From contig CAWGMT010000013.1 of NCBI GenBank assembly GCA_963823675.1, forward strand, positions 186,001-250,000: a DNA stretch of 64,000 nt, in the 5' to 3' direction. The DNA is from CAWGMT01 sp963823675 (lineage in GTDB: Bacteria > Planctomycetota > Planctomycetia > Isosphaerales > Isosphaeraceae). The position numbers and the translations under genes were made by a program. Shown here one piece after another: positions 46,278-54,584 of the stretch (positions within the stretch are counted from its first letter, which is position 1; every line of letters starts with the position of its first letter). The notes under the pieces are model-generated. The model did not search any database. It saw only the letters and a list, made by a program, of their open reading frames with translations, and was not told the origin of the DNA.

Positions 46278-46576
46278 TCGAATATCCCTTCGATTCGCCG
46301 GTCGCGCTCGGCGGCATTCGCAACGTCAAACTCCTTCTGGATTTTTCGATCCGCCTCCCAAGCAGCCTCCTCTTCCGGCGTCATCACGATGGGTTCCAAG
46401 CCATGATACCATCGAAGCCATGCTTCAATCTCCTCGGGGGTCTCGGGGCTTTCGTCGTCGTATTCTGCCCGGCCGTTCATTGCGATTTCAACGCGCACGA
46501 GCGTCCCATCAGGCCAGTCCGGCGGGGCATCGACTTCAACTCGACCGTTCTTGACCACACTCTGGATAGCGTTCAT
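46274..46576 (-). CDS. VapB-like antitoxin
   Basis: 100 residues from ATG 46576, with GGGAGGGG just upstream (longer start 46606). The N-terminus NAIQSVVKNGRVEVDAPPDW, then GTLVRVEI, forms beta strands like AbrB/SpoVT-type or phage antitoxin folds. The rest is an acidic helix (EYDDESPETPEEIEAWLRWY; TPEEEAAWEADRKIQKEF), which would wrap the toxin. It is coupled to the deleted PIN gene by GTGA. It is intact, so it may persist as an orphan antitoxin. Confidence 0.7.
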   Translation of the reverse strand: MNAIQSVVKNGRVEVDAPPDWPDGTLVRVEIAMNGRAEYDDESPETPEEIEAWLRWYHGLEPIVMTPEEEAAWEADRKIQKEFDVANAAERDRRIEGIFE

Positions 46577-46658
46577 CTTTCCCCTCCCGATCAGCAGTCT
46601 ATGCACCGCCCCTTGTATCAGACCAGGGAATCAGAAAGCACGCAACCGCTGAAATTGA

Positions 46659-46831
46659 TTGATCTCGTGCGATTTCGAGAAGGCGCGCGACGCCACGATC
46701 CTCCGCGCGATCGAGACGTCGAAGACGATCAACGACAAAGCGGAAGACGTGTTCCGGAAGGAAGTGGACGAGAAGAAGGACAACAAACCGTTTCGGAACT
46801 ACAAGCCCCTGCCCGCTGCCTTTAGTCAGCT
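46659..46831 (+). other. coding-like fragment of unknown gene
   Basis: A frame from TTG 46659 gives a charged helical sequence, FEKARDATILRAIETSKTI then DKAEDVFRKEVDEKKDNKPF, unlike random translation. There is no ribosome site, and it runs into transposase remnant C. Probably a decayed gene piece; unidentified. Confidence 0.25.
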
Positions 46832-47303
46832 CGTTCATCCGAACCGATCAAAGAGCGAGTCGATCACATCAAGGCCCAGCCACGGGCCGAGGACCTGAAA
46901 GCGGCCCAGAGCGGCAGTTTTGGTGTTGGGCTGTTTTGGATTTGGCCCCGAAGGGGCCGCAACAAATCAGCCCAGGGCAACTGGGTACGTGAATGTTGAC
47001 CAAACCGCCCCTGCCCTGAAGGGGCGAAACATCGCTTCGATTGTGCCGCCCCTGCAGGGCTCGATTTCGTTCGATTTCCGCTCATTCCCAGGGCGTTGCC
47101 CTCGGCTGATATGTGGTTGCCCCTACGGGGCGGGCAAATAGAGCAGCACCAAAAAGCGGCAGCGTTGCCGGTCGGACGCATCGGCCGGGCTGGAGGAATC
47201 GCACTGGCTGTGTCCGATCGAGGACCGGCGCCGGCTGGATTCGTCGCGGGAGGGGACGCTCGAAGGATCCGACCCAAGAGGAGTCGGGCCTGTCAGCCGT
47301 TGA
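46832..47303 (+). pseudogene. RAYT (REP-associated Y1 transposase) remnant C
   Basis: Two pieces of a planctomycete RAYT flank a repeat. 46838-46922 reads IKERVDHIKAQPRAEDLKAA then QSGSF. After a ~228-base repeat, 47190-47262 reads GLEESHWLCPIEDRRRLDSS then REGTLEG. The same GLEESHWLCPIEDRRR motif occurs in remnant B. The catalytic N-terminal half is absent. Confidence 0.65.
46923..47150. repeat. dispersed palindromic repeat inserted in RAYT remnant
   Basis: A series of CCCCN-GGGG stems (GGCCCCGAAGGGGCC; CCGCCCCTGCCCTGAAGGGG; GCCCCTACGGGGC) with the phrase CAGCCCAGGGCAACTGGGT and CCCAGGGCGTTGCCCTCGG. This is the kind of short palindromic family often scattered in planctomycete genomes (recalled, not searched). 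Confidence 0.6.
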
Positions 47304-47422
47304 CGCCGCACTCCGATTTACTGAATCGCAGACGGTTCTCTTTTAAGATTGGGTCCGACGGATTACGATCCAGGGATCGGTCTTCTTCGGCTGTGCTCGA
47401 GTCCAGGCTCGGAGGTGATTCC

Positions 47423-48775
47423 ATGTCCGTTCTCCTCATGCTCACCGTGCTCCTCGGTGCAAATCCGGATCGGCCCGATCTCGTCGGTCGCGTGGTGAAT
47501 CAGGCCGACGAACCCCTACTGGGCGCAACCGCCTTCATTTACACGGCGGCGGCCCGCGTTGGGATCAACCCGTACTGTCCGTCGTGTTATGCCGACTGCG
47601 CCAAGTCGGGGAAGACGGATGATGCCGGTGCCTTCGTCGTCCGCTCGCTCGACCCGAACCTCATCTTCCGGGTGCTCGTCGTGCGCGAGGGCTACAGGCC
47701 GGCATTCGTCGAGAAAGTCGATCCGTTCAAGGGGCCGATCCGGGCTAAGCTCATGCCAATCGATAAGGACCGCCTCGAGGATCGGCACTTCATCCGAGGG
47801 CGCGTCGTCAACGCGGAGGGCAAACCCGTGGTGGGGGCGGAAATCTCCGTGTACCAATTCAAGACCGCCGCGCATTGGGGCTTCAAACCGGGCATCTTCG
47901 ACCCGGTCGCAGTGTCGAACCAGGAGGGAAACTTCCTCCTCACGTCGAGCTCGCCGATCGAGTACGCGGACGTGCAGATCAAGGCCCGGGGTTTCGCGGG
48001 CAAGATCGCCGCCGACCTGGCCCCGAGCAAGCCCGAGCCGACGATCGCGCTCAACCGAGGCGCATTCCTAGCGGGTCGAGTCGTGCACAAAGGAAAGCCC
48101 CTTCCGGGCGTCGGCGTCGGCTACGTCACAGTGAACCGATCTCTCGGGGGCGGCCGTCTCGAGAACCGCACTCACTACATCGACCGCGAGGAGATCGCGA
48201 CGGACGACGAGGGACGATTCCTCTTCAGCAACGTTAATGCCGACGACGACCTCTACGTCTACGGGCTGATGAAGACCCTGAAGACGCGTGGTGCGGTCCC
48301 CATCCATAAGGTCAAGACCGGAAGCGATGGCACAACTACAGACGTCGGTGACCTGGTCGTTCAGGATGGTCACAAACTTGCGGGTCGGATTGTGCTCGAC
48401 GACGGCAAAGTCGTCCCGCCTCACACCCGCGTGCTTTTCTCCCGCGAGCATGCGTGGGATTCTCAGATCATCGAGCTCGACAAAGACGGCCGGTTCGAGG
48501 CCACGGGCCTCCCCACCGAGGAGATGACGCTCGGCTCCGTGATTAGGGGATACCGGCTCTCACCCAAGAACGCCTGTGCCAGCCCCCTGAACCCGGGCCT
48601 ACTCCAGGGCTTGGTCGACCGCGATCTGACTGGTCTCACGATCCTCTACGAGAAGGGAAACCCCCCGTCGATACGACCTACCTTCAACGATCCCGAGTTC
48701 CGGAAGAAGAACAGTGAGTTTGAGGCGCGGCGGCGACACCTCATCGCCGGGATTCCAGACGGCGGTGCCCGCTAA
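47423..48775 (+). CDS. exported carboxypeptidase-regulatory-like repeat protein
   Basis: 450 residues from ATG 47423, which has a textbook GGAGGTGA seven bases upstream; upstream codons in frame belong to repeat DNA. The short hydrophobic N-terminus (MSVLLMLTVLLGANPDRPDL) is a minimal signal or anchor. It then has three to four CarboxypepD_reg-like/Ig modules: DLVGRVVNQADEPLLGATAF, FIRGRVVNAEGKPVVGAEIS, FLAGRVVHKGKPLPGVGVGY and KLAGRIVLDDGKVVPPHTRV, each followed by a TDDEGRF-type loop. A CxxCxxxC cluster (YCPSCYADC) near residue 50 could bind metal. Probably periplasmic or surface; function unknown. Confidence 0.75.
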   Translation: MSVLLMLTVLLGANPDRPDLVGRVVNQADEPLLGATAFIYTAAARVGINPYCPSCYADCAKSGKTDDAGAFVVRSLDPNLIFRVLVVREGYRPAFVEKVDPFKGPIRAKLMPIDKDRLEDRHFIRGRVVNAEGKPVVGAEISVYQFKTAAHWGFKPGIFDPVAVSNQEGNFLLTSSSPIEYADVQIKARGFAGKIAADLAPSKPEPTIALNRGAFLAGRVVHKGKPLPGVGVGYVTVNRSLGGGRLENRTHYIDREEIATDDEGRFLFSNVNADDDLYVYGLMKTLKTRGAVPIHKVKTGSDGTTTDVGDLVVQDGHKLAGRIVLDDGKVVPPHTRVLFSREHAWDSQIIELDKDGRFEATGLPTEEMTLGSVIRGYRLSPKNACASPLNPGLLQGLVDRDLTGLTILYEKGNPPSIRPTFNDPEFRKKNSEFEARRRHLIAGIPDGGAR

Positions 48776-49387
48776 CGTCGGACGCCGGAGCCGCGTCCGG
48801 GCCGTTCGAGCAGGCGGACTGGCTAGGACAGGCAGATTGCTGGCTTGGGGGCAACGCCCGAGGGCTACGGACCTCTTGGGTCGGTTGCACACGGCTCACG
48901 AAACGAGCGAATCGGTCCCGATCGCCGAATGTGCTCAGAATTCTCGGATTCCTGCGCAGAGCAACGTCGCCAGAGGTTCGCTTTGTCCGTGGCGCGCAGG
49001 GAATCAGCCGCTGAGGGCCCGGATCGGTTTCCGATCGGACTGCGAAGGACATGCACTGCAACGCCAGATCGGTCCCACTCTTATCGAATCAGCGAGAGGT
49101 GCTGGAACCGCATAGAAGTCCCGACGCGCTGTGGGAGCCAAGCTCGAAGGTTTTGCCCGGCGATTGGAGGGAGGATCTGCCGAGCCAGACATTGCTCTCG
49201 AATCAGAAGCCGTTCGGCGCAAATGGGTTAGGGATCTGTGTCGGATTCGATCTCAGGGAAACGGTCGCGGTGGCAATGCATGTCCTTTCCAGTTACTCGC
49301 GGAGACCCAAGTGTCGGTCCAAGGGCTGGCCCAAGTTCGAGCGAAGAGGTCACGGCAAGCGAATCGTCTCACATTCGTGAGTTGACA
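48776..49387. other. intergenic stretch with weak open frame
   Basis: About 610 bases. The motif GGACATGCACTGCAA at 49047 resembles the GGACATGCAGTGCAA found at the 5' ends of RAYT remnants A and B, suggesting a leftover of the same repeat. A plus frame 49131-49385 is open but has no ribosome site or domain; I do not call it. Confidence 0.35.
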
Positions 49388-49831
49388 ATGAGCAGGCAAA
49401 CCGATCCTCCCGACCTCATGAATCCCGAACAAGAGCTCGCCCAGAGGGAGTTGCAGGCGGAGGCCAAGATCGATGAGGTCGAGCCAGGAATCGGCAATGA
49501 CTTCCGGGAAATCGATGAGCAGGGAGAGCCCGTCATGTTGATGAGACCAACGCCGCACGGTCTGCTCCCCATTCCGCCCGTGGTCGAGGCTCTCGTCGCT
49601 CAGGAGGAGGTGCGACTACTAAGGGACCACGGGATTACTCCGACGCCGGAGGCGAGGCAACGCATGGTGGACTCGCTTACATTGCAATACGACTTCGACG
49701 GCATCGACATCGCCTATCGTCGCACCAACCAGAACGTCGAAGTGGTTGCGGTCGGGCTTGACGAGGTGGGCGAGCTGATTCGAACAACTCCGCAGGAGCA
49801 GCGCGTAGACCTCGTCTTTGGCCAAGGCTGA
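49388..49831 (+). CDS. hypothetical protein
   Basis: 147 residues from ATG 49388. Acidic, soluble. The N-terminal helix is QELAQRELQAEAKIDEVEPG; the middle has VMLMRPTPHGLLPIPPVVEA; the C-terminal strand-rich part is IAYRRTNQNVEVVAVGLDEV. No family recognised. It is followed two bases after its stop by a 51-codon gene, so it probably heads a small operon in the accessory zone. Confidence 0.55.
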   Translation: MSRQTDPPDLMNPEQELAQRELQAEAKIDEVEPGIGNDFREIDEQGEPVMLMRPTPHGLLPIPPVVEALVAQEEVRLLRDHGITPTPEARQRMVDSLTLQYDFDGIDIAYRRTNQNVEVVAVGLDEVGELIRTTPQEQRVDLVFGQG

Positions 49832-49833
49832 CC

Positions 49834-49989
49834 ATGTCGCGACTCGAACGGCCGCTCCTAGCCAAGACCATTGCGCTAACAGGCGATATCGCTCTCCGCG
49901 CCGAGCTAATACTTCGAATCAAGACAGTCTTCGATGGCACGCCGATGGCGACGGCACCGCACGGGCTTGTGGTCATCGAGAAAATATAG
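49834..49989 (+). CDS. small hypothetical protein (51 aa)
   Basis: ATG 49834 lies two bases after the stop of the preceding gene, and the frame stays open to TAG 49987. The product (SRLERPLLAKTIALTGDIAL, then TPMATAPHGLVVIEKI) is a balanced, non-repetitive sequence. The tight spacing suggests translational coupling; the short length means it could be a chance frame. Function unknown. Confidence 0.4.
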   Translation: MSRLERPLLAKTIALTGDIALRAELILRIKTVFDGTPMATAPHGLVVIEKI

Positions 49990-49996
49990 ACGATTC

Positions 49997-50486
49997 TCAT
50001 CGCGTCATCTCTGGGCATCCGCCCAGTTTCGGCACGCGGCGCAGGCCGAGACGCTGGGCGACTTCTCTGAGTCGCTGCCGACTGGCCGCGAAGAAGCGAC
50101 CCAACAGACGGCCCTTGCTCAGTTTTTCCAGCCGTGCTTGCCAGGTCTCGGCCGTCGTCCCGATTCGCTCGAAACTTCATCGAGGATGGCGACGCTCTCG
50201 AAGCGTCCCTCAAAAAATGCTCCCCGGACCTTTTCCTCGCGGTTCGCCAGCCGTGAGAGTCGTTCCTTGAGGCATTTCATCCGAGCAAGAACGTCCGCCG
50301 CACGCAACGGGTACCGCAGTGTTACCAGCGTGTGACCGAGGGTTCAATCAGATGCGCTCGTGCGATGGTCACGGCGCGGTCTCCCAGGGTTATCATCGAG
50401 CGCATTGGCCGAATCCAAAGGACTCTCTCTTCACTGATCCACGCAGTCTGCCGAGTCGGATGACCGAAGTCAATATTGCACTGCAT
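49997..50486 (-). pseudogene. RAYT transposase remnant A
   Basis: Minus-strand reading: from the ATG at 50486, DRAVTIARAHLIEPSVTRW leads into a TAA where remnant B has Tyr, then CGTRCVRRTFLLG, then a jump (internal deletion) to KCLKERLSRLANREEKVRGA and FFEGRFESVAILDE, another jump, then TWQARLEKLSKGRLLGRFFA and LREVAQRLGLRRVPKLGGCP. All are pieces, in correct order, of a Y1-type REP-associated transposase. A nonsense codon, at least two deletions and a frameshift make it dead. Confidence 0.72.
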
Positions 50487-50855
50487 GTCCTAACCTTTCG
50501 AGGCTTTGCTCGAGGGTCGAGACACGCGCATAGCCGATCAACATAGGCCCCATCCTCCTCTCGGCCGGATGGTGCCGAAACTCGAATCCCGCGTCAAGGT
50601 TCCGGGATGTTGATTTCGGGACGGCTTCCAGGACGGTATTCTGGACGCATTGAGAGAAGGCCAAGGGTCGGCGAGAGGGAGTCCCGAAAAGGCTCCTTTC
50701 CGGGACTGAGGTTTGGAAGCGGAACAGTCAGGACATTTGTAGGGTGTCGGGTGAGGGACGGCTGCCATCGACCCAAGTTCCGCAGGAGCGACCTCCGTGG
50801 CCTCTGTCCCCAGGATTTTCGGCAATCTCGTTCTCGTGATGAGGTAGCATTCACG

Positions 50856-51743
50856 ATGACTGGCGCTCTTCCGCACGAACCGACTCCCTCGTTGCCGAGC
50901 CCTCCCGCTCAGGAACCCGAGGGAAATCCTGGACGGTTTCCCTGGCGCTATGCCGTGGTCTTGTTCGCCCTCGCGTTCCTGGGTGCACTTCTCAAGATTC
51001 CCTACGAAATCGAGCTGTGGCGGCGCAATGTTGATCCGGAAGCTGTCCTCGCCTGGAGGCCGACGGAGCTCACCCTGGAGGTAGCGGGCGAGAAGGGGGG
51101 CATGATCTCTGGCCCGCCGGACGTCATCGTCAACGCGATCATTTCGCTCGTGGCGATCCTCATGGGATTGAGGTTAGGGCCGCCCCTCGGCCTGGCCCGG
51201 CCTCCGCTGGCCGGATCCGGCCCTGGCCCGGCGCGCCATCGCCTGGGATCCACGCTGCTCCTGTCGACGACCCTCGGGGTAATCGGAGCAATCCTCGTCC
51301 CGTTTAGCGCGGCCCTGCTGACGGCCTCGGCGCCGGTCGGCGCACTGGACGAGGGGAGACGGATCGTCGAACCCGCGTGGTGGGCGGCGGTGCTCATGTC
51401 CGTTTCCGCGGGCGTTCGTGAGGAGATCTGGCTCCGGCTGGGCGTGATGACCCTGATCATCTGGGGCCTGACAAAGCTCGTCGGCCGAAGGCTCCCCGGT
51501 CCTGTCCTGGTCTGGTCCGGGATCATCCTGGCGAGTCTTTTGTTCGGCATGATGCACCTGCCGAAGGCGAGGCAACTGTTCGGCCTGAGCGGGCCGATCA
51601 TCGTCATGGTCTTGGTCGGGAACGGCGTCATCGCCTTGATCTTCGGCTGGCTCTACTGGCGCAAGGGCCTTGTCGCCGCCATGACGGCCCATACCGCGCA
51701 GGACATCGTCAACCATGTCCTCCTCCCGCTGCTCGGAGGGTGA
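50856..51743 (+). CDS. CPBP-family intramembrane metalloprotease
   Basis: 295 residues from ATG 50856 (upstream codons are low complexity). A Pro-rich cytoplasmic N-terminus is followed by about seven hydrophobic segments (YAVVLFALAFLGALL; AIISLVAILMGL; STLLLSTTLGVIGAIL; GIILASLLFGMM; IIVMVLVGNGVIALIFGW). The ABI/CPBP (Rce1-like) motifs are present: VREEIWLR (EExxxR, ~187), FGMMH (~230) and HTAQDIVNH (~279). It should act as a glutamic-type membrane protease. It lies between two transposase remnants. Confidence 0.85.
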   Translation: MTGALPHEPTPSLPSPPAQEPEGNPGRFPWRYAVVLFALAFLGALLKIPYEIELWRRNVDPEAVLAWRPTELTLEVAGEKGGMISGPPDVIVNAIISLVAILMGLRLGPPLGLARPPLAGSGPGPARHRLGSTLLLSTTLGVIGAILVPFSAALLTASAPVGALDEGRRIVEPAWWAAVLMSVSAGVREEIWLRLGVMTLIIWGLTKLVGRRLPGPVLVWSGIILASLLFGMMHLPKARQLFGLSGPIIVMVLVGNGVIALIFGWLYWRKGLVAAMTAHTAQDIVNHVLLPLLGG

Positions 51744-51942
51744 ACAGAATCGGAATCGTTAGCGTTGTTTTTTGTCCGTCTGCTACGGGAAGGCCAAGCT
51801 GGGTACGGCAACCAGATCGACGATCGAAACGCAGACATCTCCTCACGCGAGATCGCGGCTTTGCCCGCACGGAACAACCGGCCGGTGTAATCGACCAGAA
51901 GCAGGTAACTGCCCAGCGGGAAGCCTTCCAGCATTCCTTCGT

Positions 51943-52024
51943 CGCAGAAAAGGTGTCAGGAACCTTTTGTGCGAAGCACCCTTTTGGGCCGTTCCGGCAA
52001 AAGGTTCCTGACACCTTTTCTGCG
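51943..52024. repeat. perfect 27-bp inverted repeat (REP-like)
   Basis: The arm starting CGCAGAAAAGGTGTCAGGAA at 51943-51969 is exactly complementary to 51998-52024, with a 28-base spacer that itself holds CCCTTTTGGG. AAGGTGTCAGGAACC is a phrase I recall from REP/BIME-type repeats. It sits inside RAYT remnant B. Confidence 0.85.
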
Positions 52025-52135
52025 CCGGTCCTCAATCGGACAGAGCCAGTGCGATTCCTCCAGCGGTGCCGATTGGCGAGCCGTGGTGTCCCGCGAATCG
52101 CAATCATTCGACTCGGTTGGTGTGAAGTCGGAGAT

Positions 52136-52259
52136 TCACCGCCAAGGCGCGAAGATCGCCAAGAAATACGGCGATCCCGCTCATCAATCATTAACCAAGC
52201 GATTGATGCCGTACACTCACTGCTTCTTCCCTTCGCGCTCTTGGCGTCTTCGCGGTGAT
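52136..52259. repeat. imperfect inverted repeat in RAYT remnant B
   Basis: TCACCGCCAAGGCGCGAAGA at 52136 is partly complementary to CTCTTGGCGTCTTCGCGGTG at 52239. Low-complexity dispersed type; it interrupts the transposase remnant. Confidence 0.55.
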
Positions 52260-52569
52260 GAGGTCAATCGGCTAAACCGCTGCGATCGTTCTCGCCTTCT
52301 CCGAGCAAGAACGCCCGCCGCACGCAACGGGTGACGCAGTGGTACCAGCGTGTGAGCGAAGGTTCAATCAGATGCGCTCGTGCGATGGTCACGGTGCGGT
52401 CTCCCAGCGTTATCATCGAGCGAATCGGCCAAATCTAAATGCCTCTCTCTTCACTGATTCACGCAGTTTACCGAGTCGGATGACCGAAGTCATTATTGCA
52501 CTGCATGTCCTAGTCTTCTGCGTTAGCATTTCGTAACGTATTCTGGTGAAGGATGCCGTGCCGGTCTGC

Positions 52570-52914
52570 TCAAGCGTCGAGAAAGCTGCCGCCACCTTTC
52601 GATCGACGCTGCGCGCGATCATCCGAGTTTTTCCACAAGAGCACGAGGACTGTAATGACGTTGAAAAACAGTCCGAGAAAAAACCACAACCACGCGTTCC
52701 TGCCGGTATTTTGTGCCCAAAGAGCGCAAAATGCTCCGAACAGGAAAAAGACAGCGCCGTCAGGTCCGTGCGTTTGAATCGGAGTCGGGAGGTGTTCGAT
52801 GCGCCTTTCCAACTCCGCAATGCGTCGGTCCGTCTGCTCGTCTGCCAAGACGGCTTGGGGGACGAGGTTTGGCAGCAAGAGCAACAATAAAACACTCGCA
52901 AGGGATTTCACCAC
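52570..52914 (-). CDS. small exported membrane protein
   Basis: 114 residues; tandem GTG codons at 52914/52911 with AAGGA upstream. Signal peptide VKSLASVLLLLLLPNLVPQA then VLADEQ; a short coiled coil (DRRIAELERRIEHL); two hydrophobic helices (AVFFLFGAFCALWAQN; AWLWFFLGLFFNVITVLVLL); a basic C-terminus. Probably an inner-membrane protein with a periplasmic N-terminus. It overlaps nothing and has its own ribosome site. Function unknown. Confidence 0.65.
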   Translation of the reverse strand: MVKSLASVLLLLLLPNLVPQAVLADEQTDRRIAELERRIEHLPTPIQTHGPDGAVFFLFGAFCALWAQNTGRNAWLWFFLGLFFNVITVLVLLWKNSDDRAQRRSKGGGSFLDA

Positions 52915-53360
52915 GATGGGTTCCTTCTTCGCTCAACGACAGCGCCGACCAAGAGGGAACCGGTCGGCGGGGTAAGCATCGCCAGCATTGACGACGCGCC
53001 TCGCGGGACTATTCGACATTTGCCGACGTTTCTTGTCTCGTTTGAAAGCAGAATCGGCTCGGCTTCCCCTTCCTAATTCCTCAACATCCATTAACGAGCG
53101 GCGGGAACTCCCCTGCCCTCAATTGGGTCTTGCCTTTATGCCGAATAAAGGACATTGAACTAAACCGCTGCGCGGTAGATGCCTGACGCGACGGCGTTGT
53201 CACGACTCGACGCTTTTCCCTCCGCCGGAGTTCCGGCTGACCTTCCATCCCTCTCGTCCGAGCGTTCCCAGCAATCGCATCAAGGCGCTCACCCCGCGCT
53301 TCCGCTGAGCCAGGATGAAGGTCGTTCTTCACCCAATTCCTTTCAGCAAAGGAGCGCGTC

Positions 53361-53513
53361 ATGACACCGCTGCGCCAGCGAATGATCGAGGACATGAAAC
53401 TCCAAAACCTCTCCCCCAGGACGATCGAAGCCTACGTCATGCGAGCCGCTGGTTTCGATCGCTATTTCCGCCGGTCTCCTGCTGCCCTCGGTCGAGAAGA
53501 AGTCCGTTCGTAG
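53361..53513 (+). pseudogene. truncated tyrosine integrase (SAM-like domain only)
   Basis: ATG 53361 has AAAGGAG upstream. The 50 residues TPLRQRMIEDMKLQNLSPRT then IEAYVMRAAGFDRYFRRSP form the N-terminal core-binding domain of a XerC/IS-type integrase. A TAG at 53511 ends it before any catalytic residue. The catalytic part is not found downstream, so this is a stump of a lost element. Confidence 0.7.
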
Positions 53514-53737
53514 ATTCTTGGAGGTCGCCGTGGATTCCCCGTTTCCCGAGCCAGATCTGCTGTTTGAGTGCCGGCAAGAGCTGCGTAGCTCGATCTGCGG
53601 AACCGCTGCGGGAGTATCCAATCAACTCCCCATGACCGCCGACAACCTTTCTTTCCCGGTCGGCACGTCCGCACAGGAAGTTCCCGGCACCATTCAATCC
53701 CCATAGCCCTGGCTTGCCCCGCGGTTCAGTTCAACCA

Positions 53738-53827
53738 ATTGTATCCGAAGTGCCGCAACAGCTTTTCGGCAATGCCGCACTGCGACTTCGGCACTCCGGA
53801 TACAATCCTCTGCATTTCGGATACAAA
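53738..53827. repeat. three GTATCCGAA-type sites, two inverted
   Basis: ATTGTATCCGAAGTGC at 53738, and its near-complements GCACTCCGGATACAAT at 53791 and GCATTTCGGATACAAA at 53812. Arms of 16 bases differ by one or two bases. This could be an operator array or the ends of a small element; it lies upstream of no clear gene. Confidence 0.5.
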
Positions 53828-53878
53828 CTACACAGGGAGAAATGGCCCGACCATGAAGCCTGTAAACCGCCTTCCGAT

Positions 53879-54163
53879 CTACCTCGGTTTCTGGTCGATT
53901 GCAGGAAGGCCAAACGCTTGAGAATCCTCTCTCATATTTGCAAGTGCACGATCAACAACGCGTCGTATTTCGGTCTCAACTGATTCTACTGTCTTCCGGT
54001 CTCGCGGAAGCATCATCCAACACATGTGAATCGCCCGACGGATCGCGTCATCGACAGCCTGAGGTCCCATCATCTCCCGCATCATCGCCTGGGCGCTTTC
54101 GGCTGAACTTGGATCATTGCCTTCGCTCGGGGTCATGCTGCAGGCCGACGAGAAGTATGCCAT
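53879..54163 (-). CDS. hypothetical helical protein
   Basis: 94 residues from ATG 54163 with GAAGGTG five bases upstream. It is helical and amphipathic (DDAIRRAIHMCWMMLPRDRK, then ESVETEIRRVVDRALANMRE). This pattern occurs in short planctomycete proteins I recognise only as hypothetical. No motif. It probably has its own promoter in the upstream gap. Confidence 0.6.
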   Translation of the reverse strand: MAYFSSACSMTPSEGNDPSSAESAQAMMREMMGPQAVDDAIRRAIHMCWMMLPRDRKTVESVETEIRRVVDRALANMREDSQAFGLPAIDQKPR

Positions 54164-54422
54164 TGTTCACCTTCTTTTTGCCTTCCGAGAGCATTCAAGA
54201 ACAAGCGGTGCGATCTGACGTGAACTTTCGACCGCACACATATCTCAGCCTACCATTGGCGGCGGCTGGTGTCTTGACGGTCCCTGCCGGAGTGGCGTTG
54301 GATAATCGCTCGTGAGCTCAACGTAAGGTCCCAGAATTCGGCTCCGCCGAGCGGCGTAGCGGCCAGTCCTTGGCATCCGCCCCGGTAACCGTTGGTCGCC
54401 GGCTGCTGTGCCCAACACGGTA

Positions 54423-54584
54423 CTACACATCCTCCACCGGCAGACGCCGGCTGTTGTCGAGCCACCCCGCCAGCACGCCACCGATGCATCCCGCCACCAG
54501 GCTGAACCAGAGGTGGCAGACGTGTACCAGCGAGTAGGAGGCCAGTTGGTAGTCCGCCCGGGTGTTTGGGACGCGTTGACTCAC
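54423..54584 (-). CDS. small membrane protein or C-terminal fragment
   Basis: A frame from GTG 54584 to TAG 54423 encodes 53 residues, RADYQLASYSLVHVCHLWFS then LVAGCIGGVLAGWLDNSRRL, with one clear membrane helix and a positive C-side. No ribosome site precedes it, so it may be the 3' end of a lost gene. Confidence 0.35.
   Translation of the reverse strand: MSQRVPNTRADYQLASYSLVHVCHLWFSLVAGCIGGVLAGWLDNSRRLPVEDV

Larger units (their letters stand above)
51835..52506 (-). pseudogene. RAYT transposase remnant B
   Basis: The minus-strand 5' part (52506-52275) is ~85-90 % identical by eye to remnant A and reads TRWYHCVTRCVRRAFLLGEG, the N-terminal RAYT signature. It is then cut by a palindromic repeat (52136-52259). 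It resumes with GLEESHWLCPIEDRRR (~52075-52025), is cut again by a 27-bp inverted repeat, and resumes with MLEGFPLGSYLLLVDYTGRL then FRAGKAAISREE (to ~51835). The HUH centre is gone. Confidence 0.7.
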
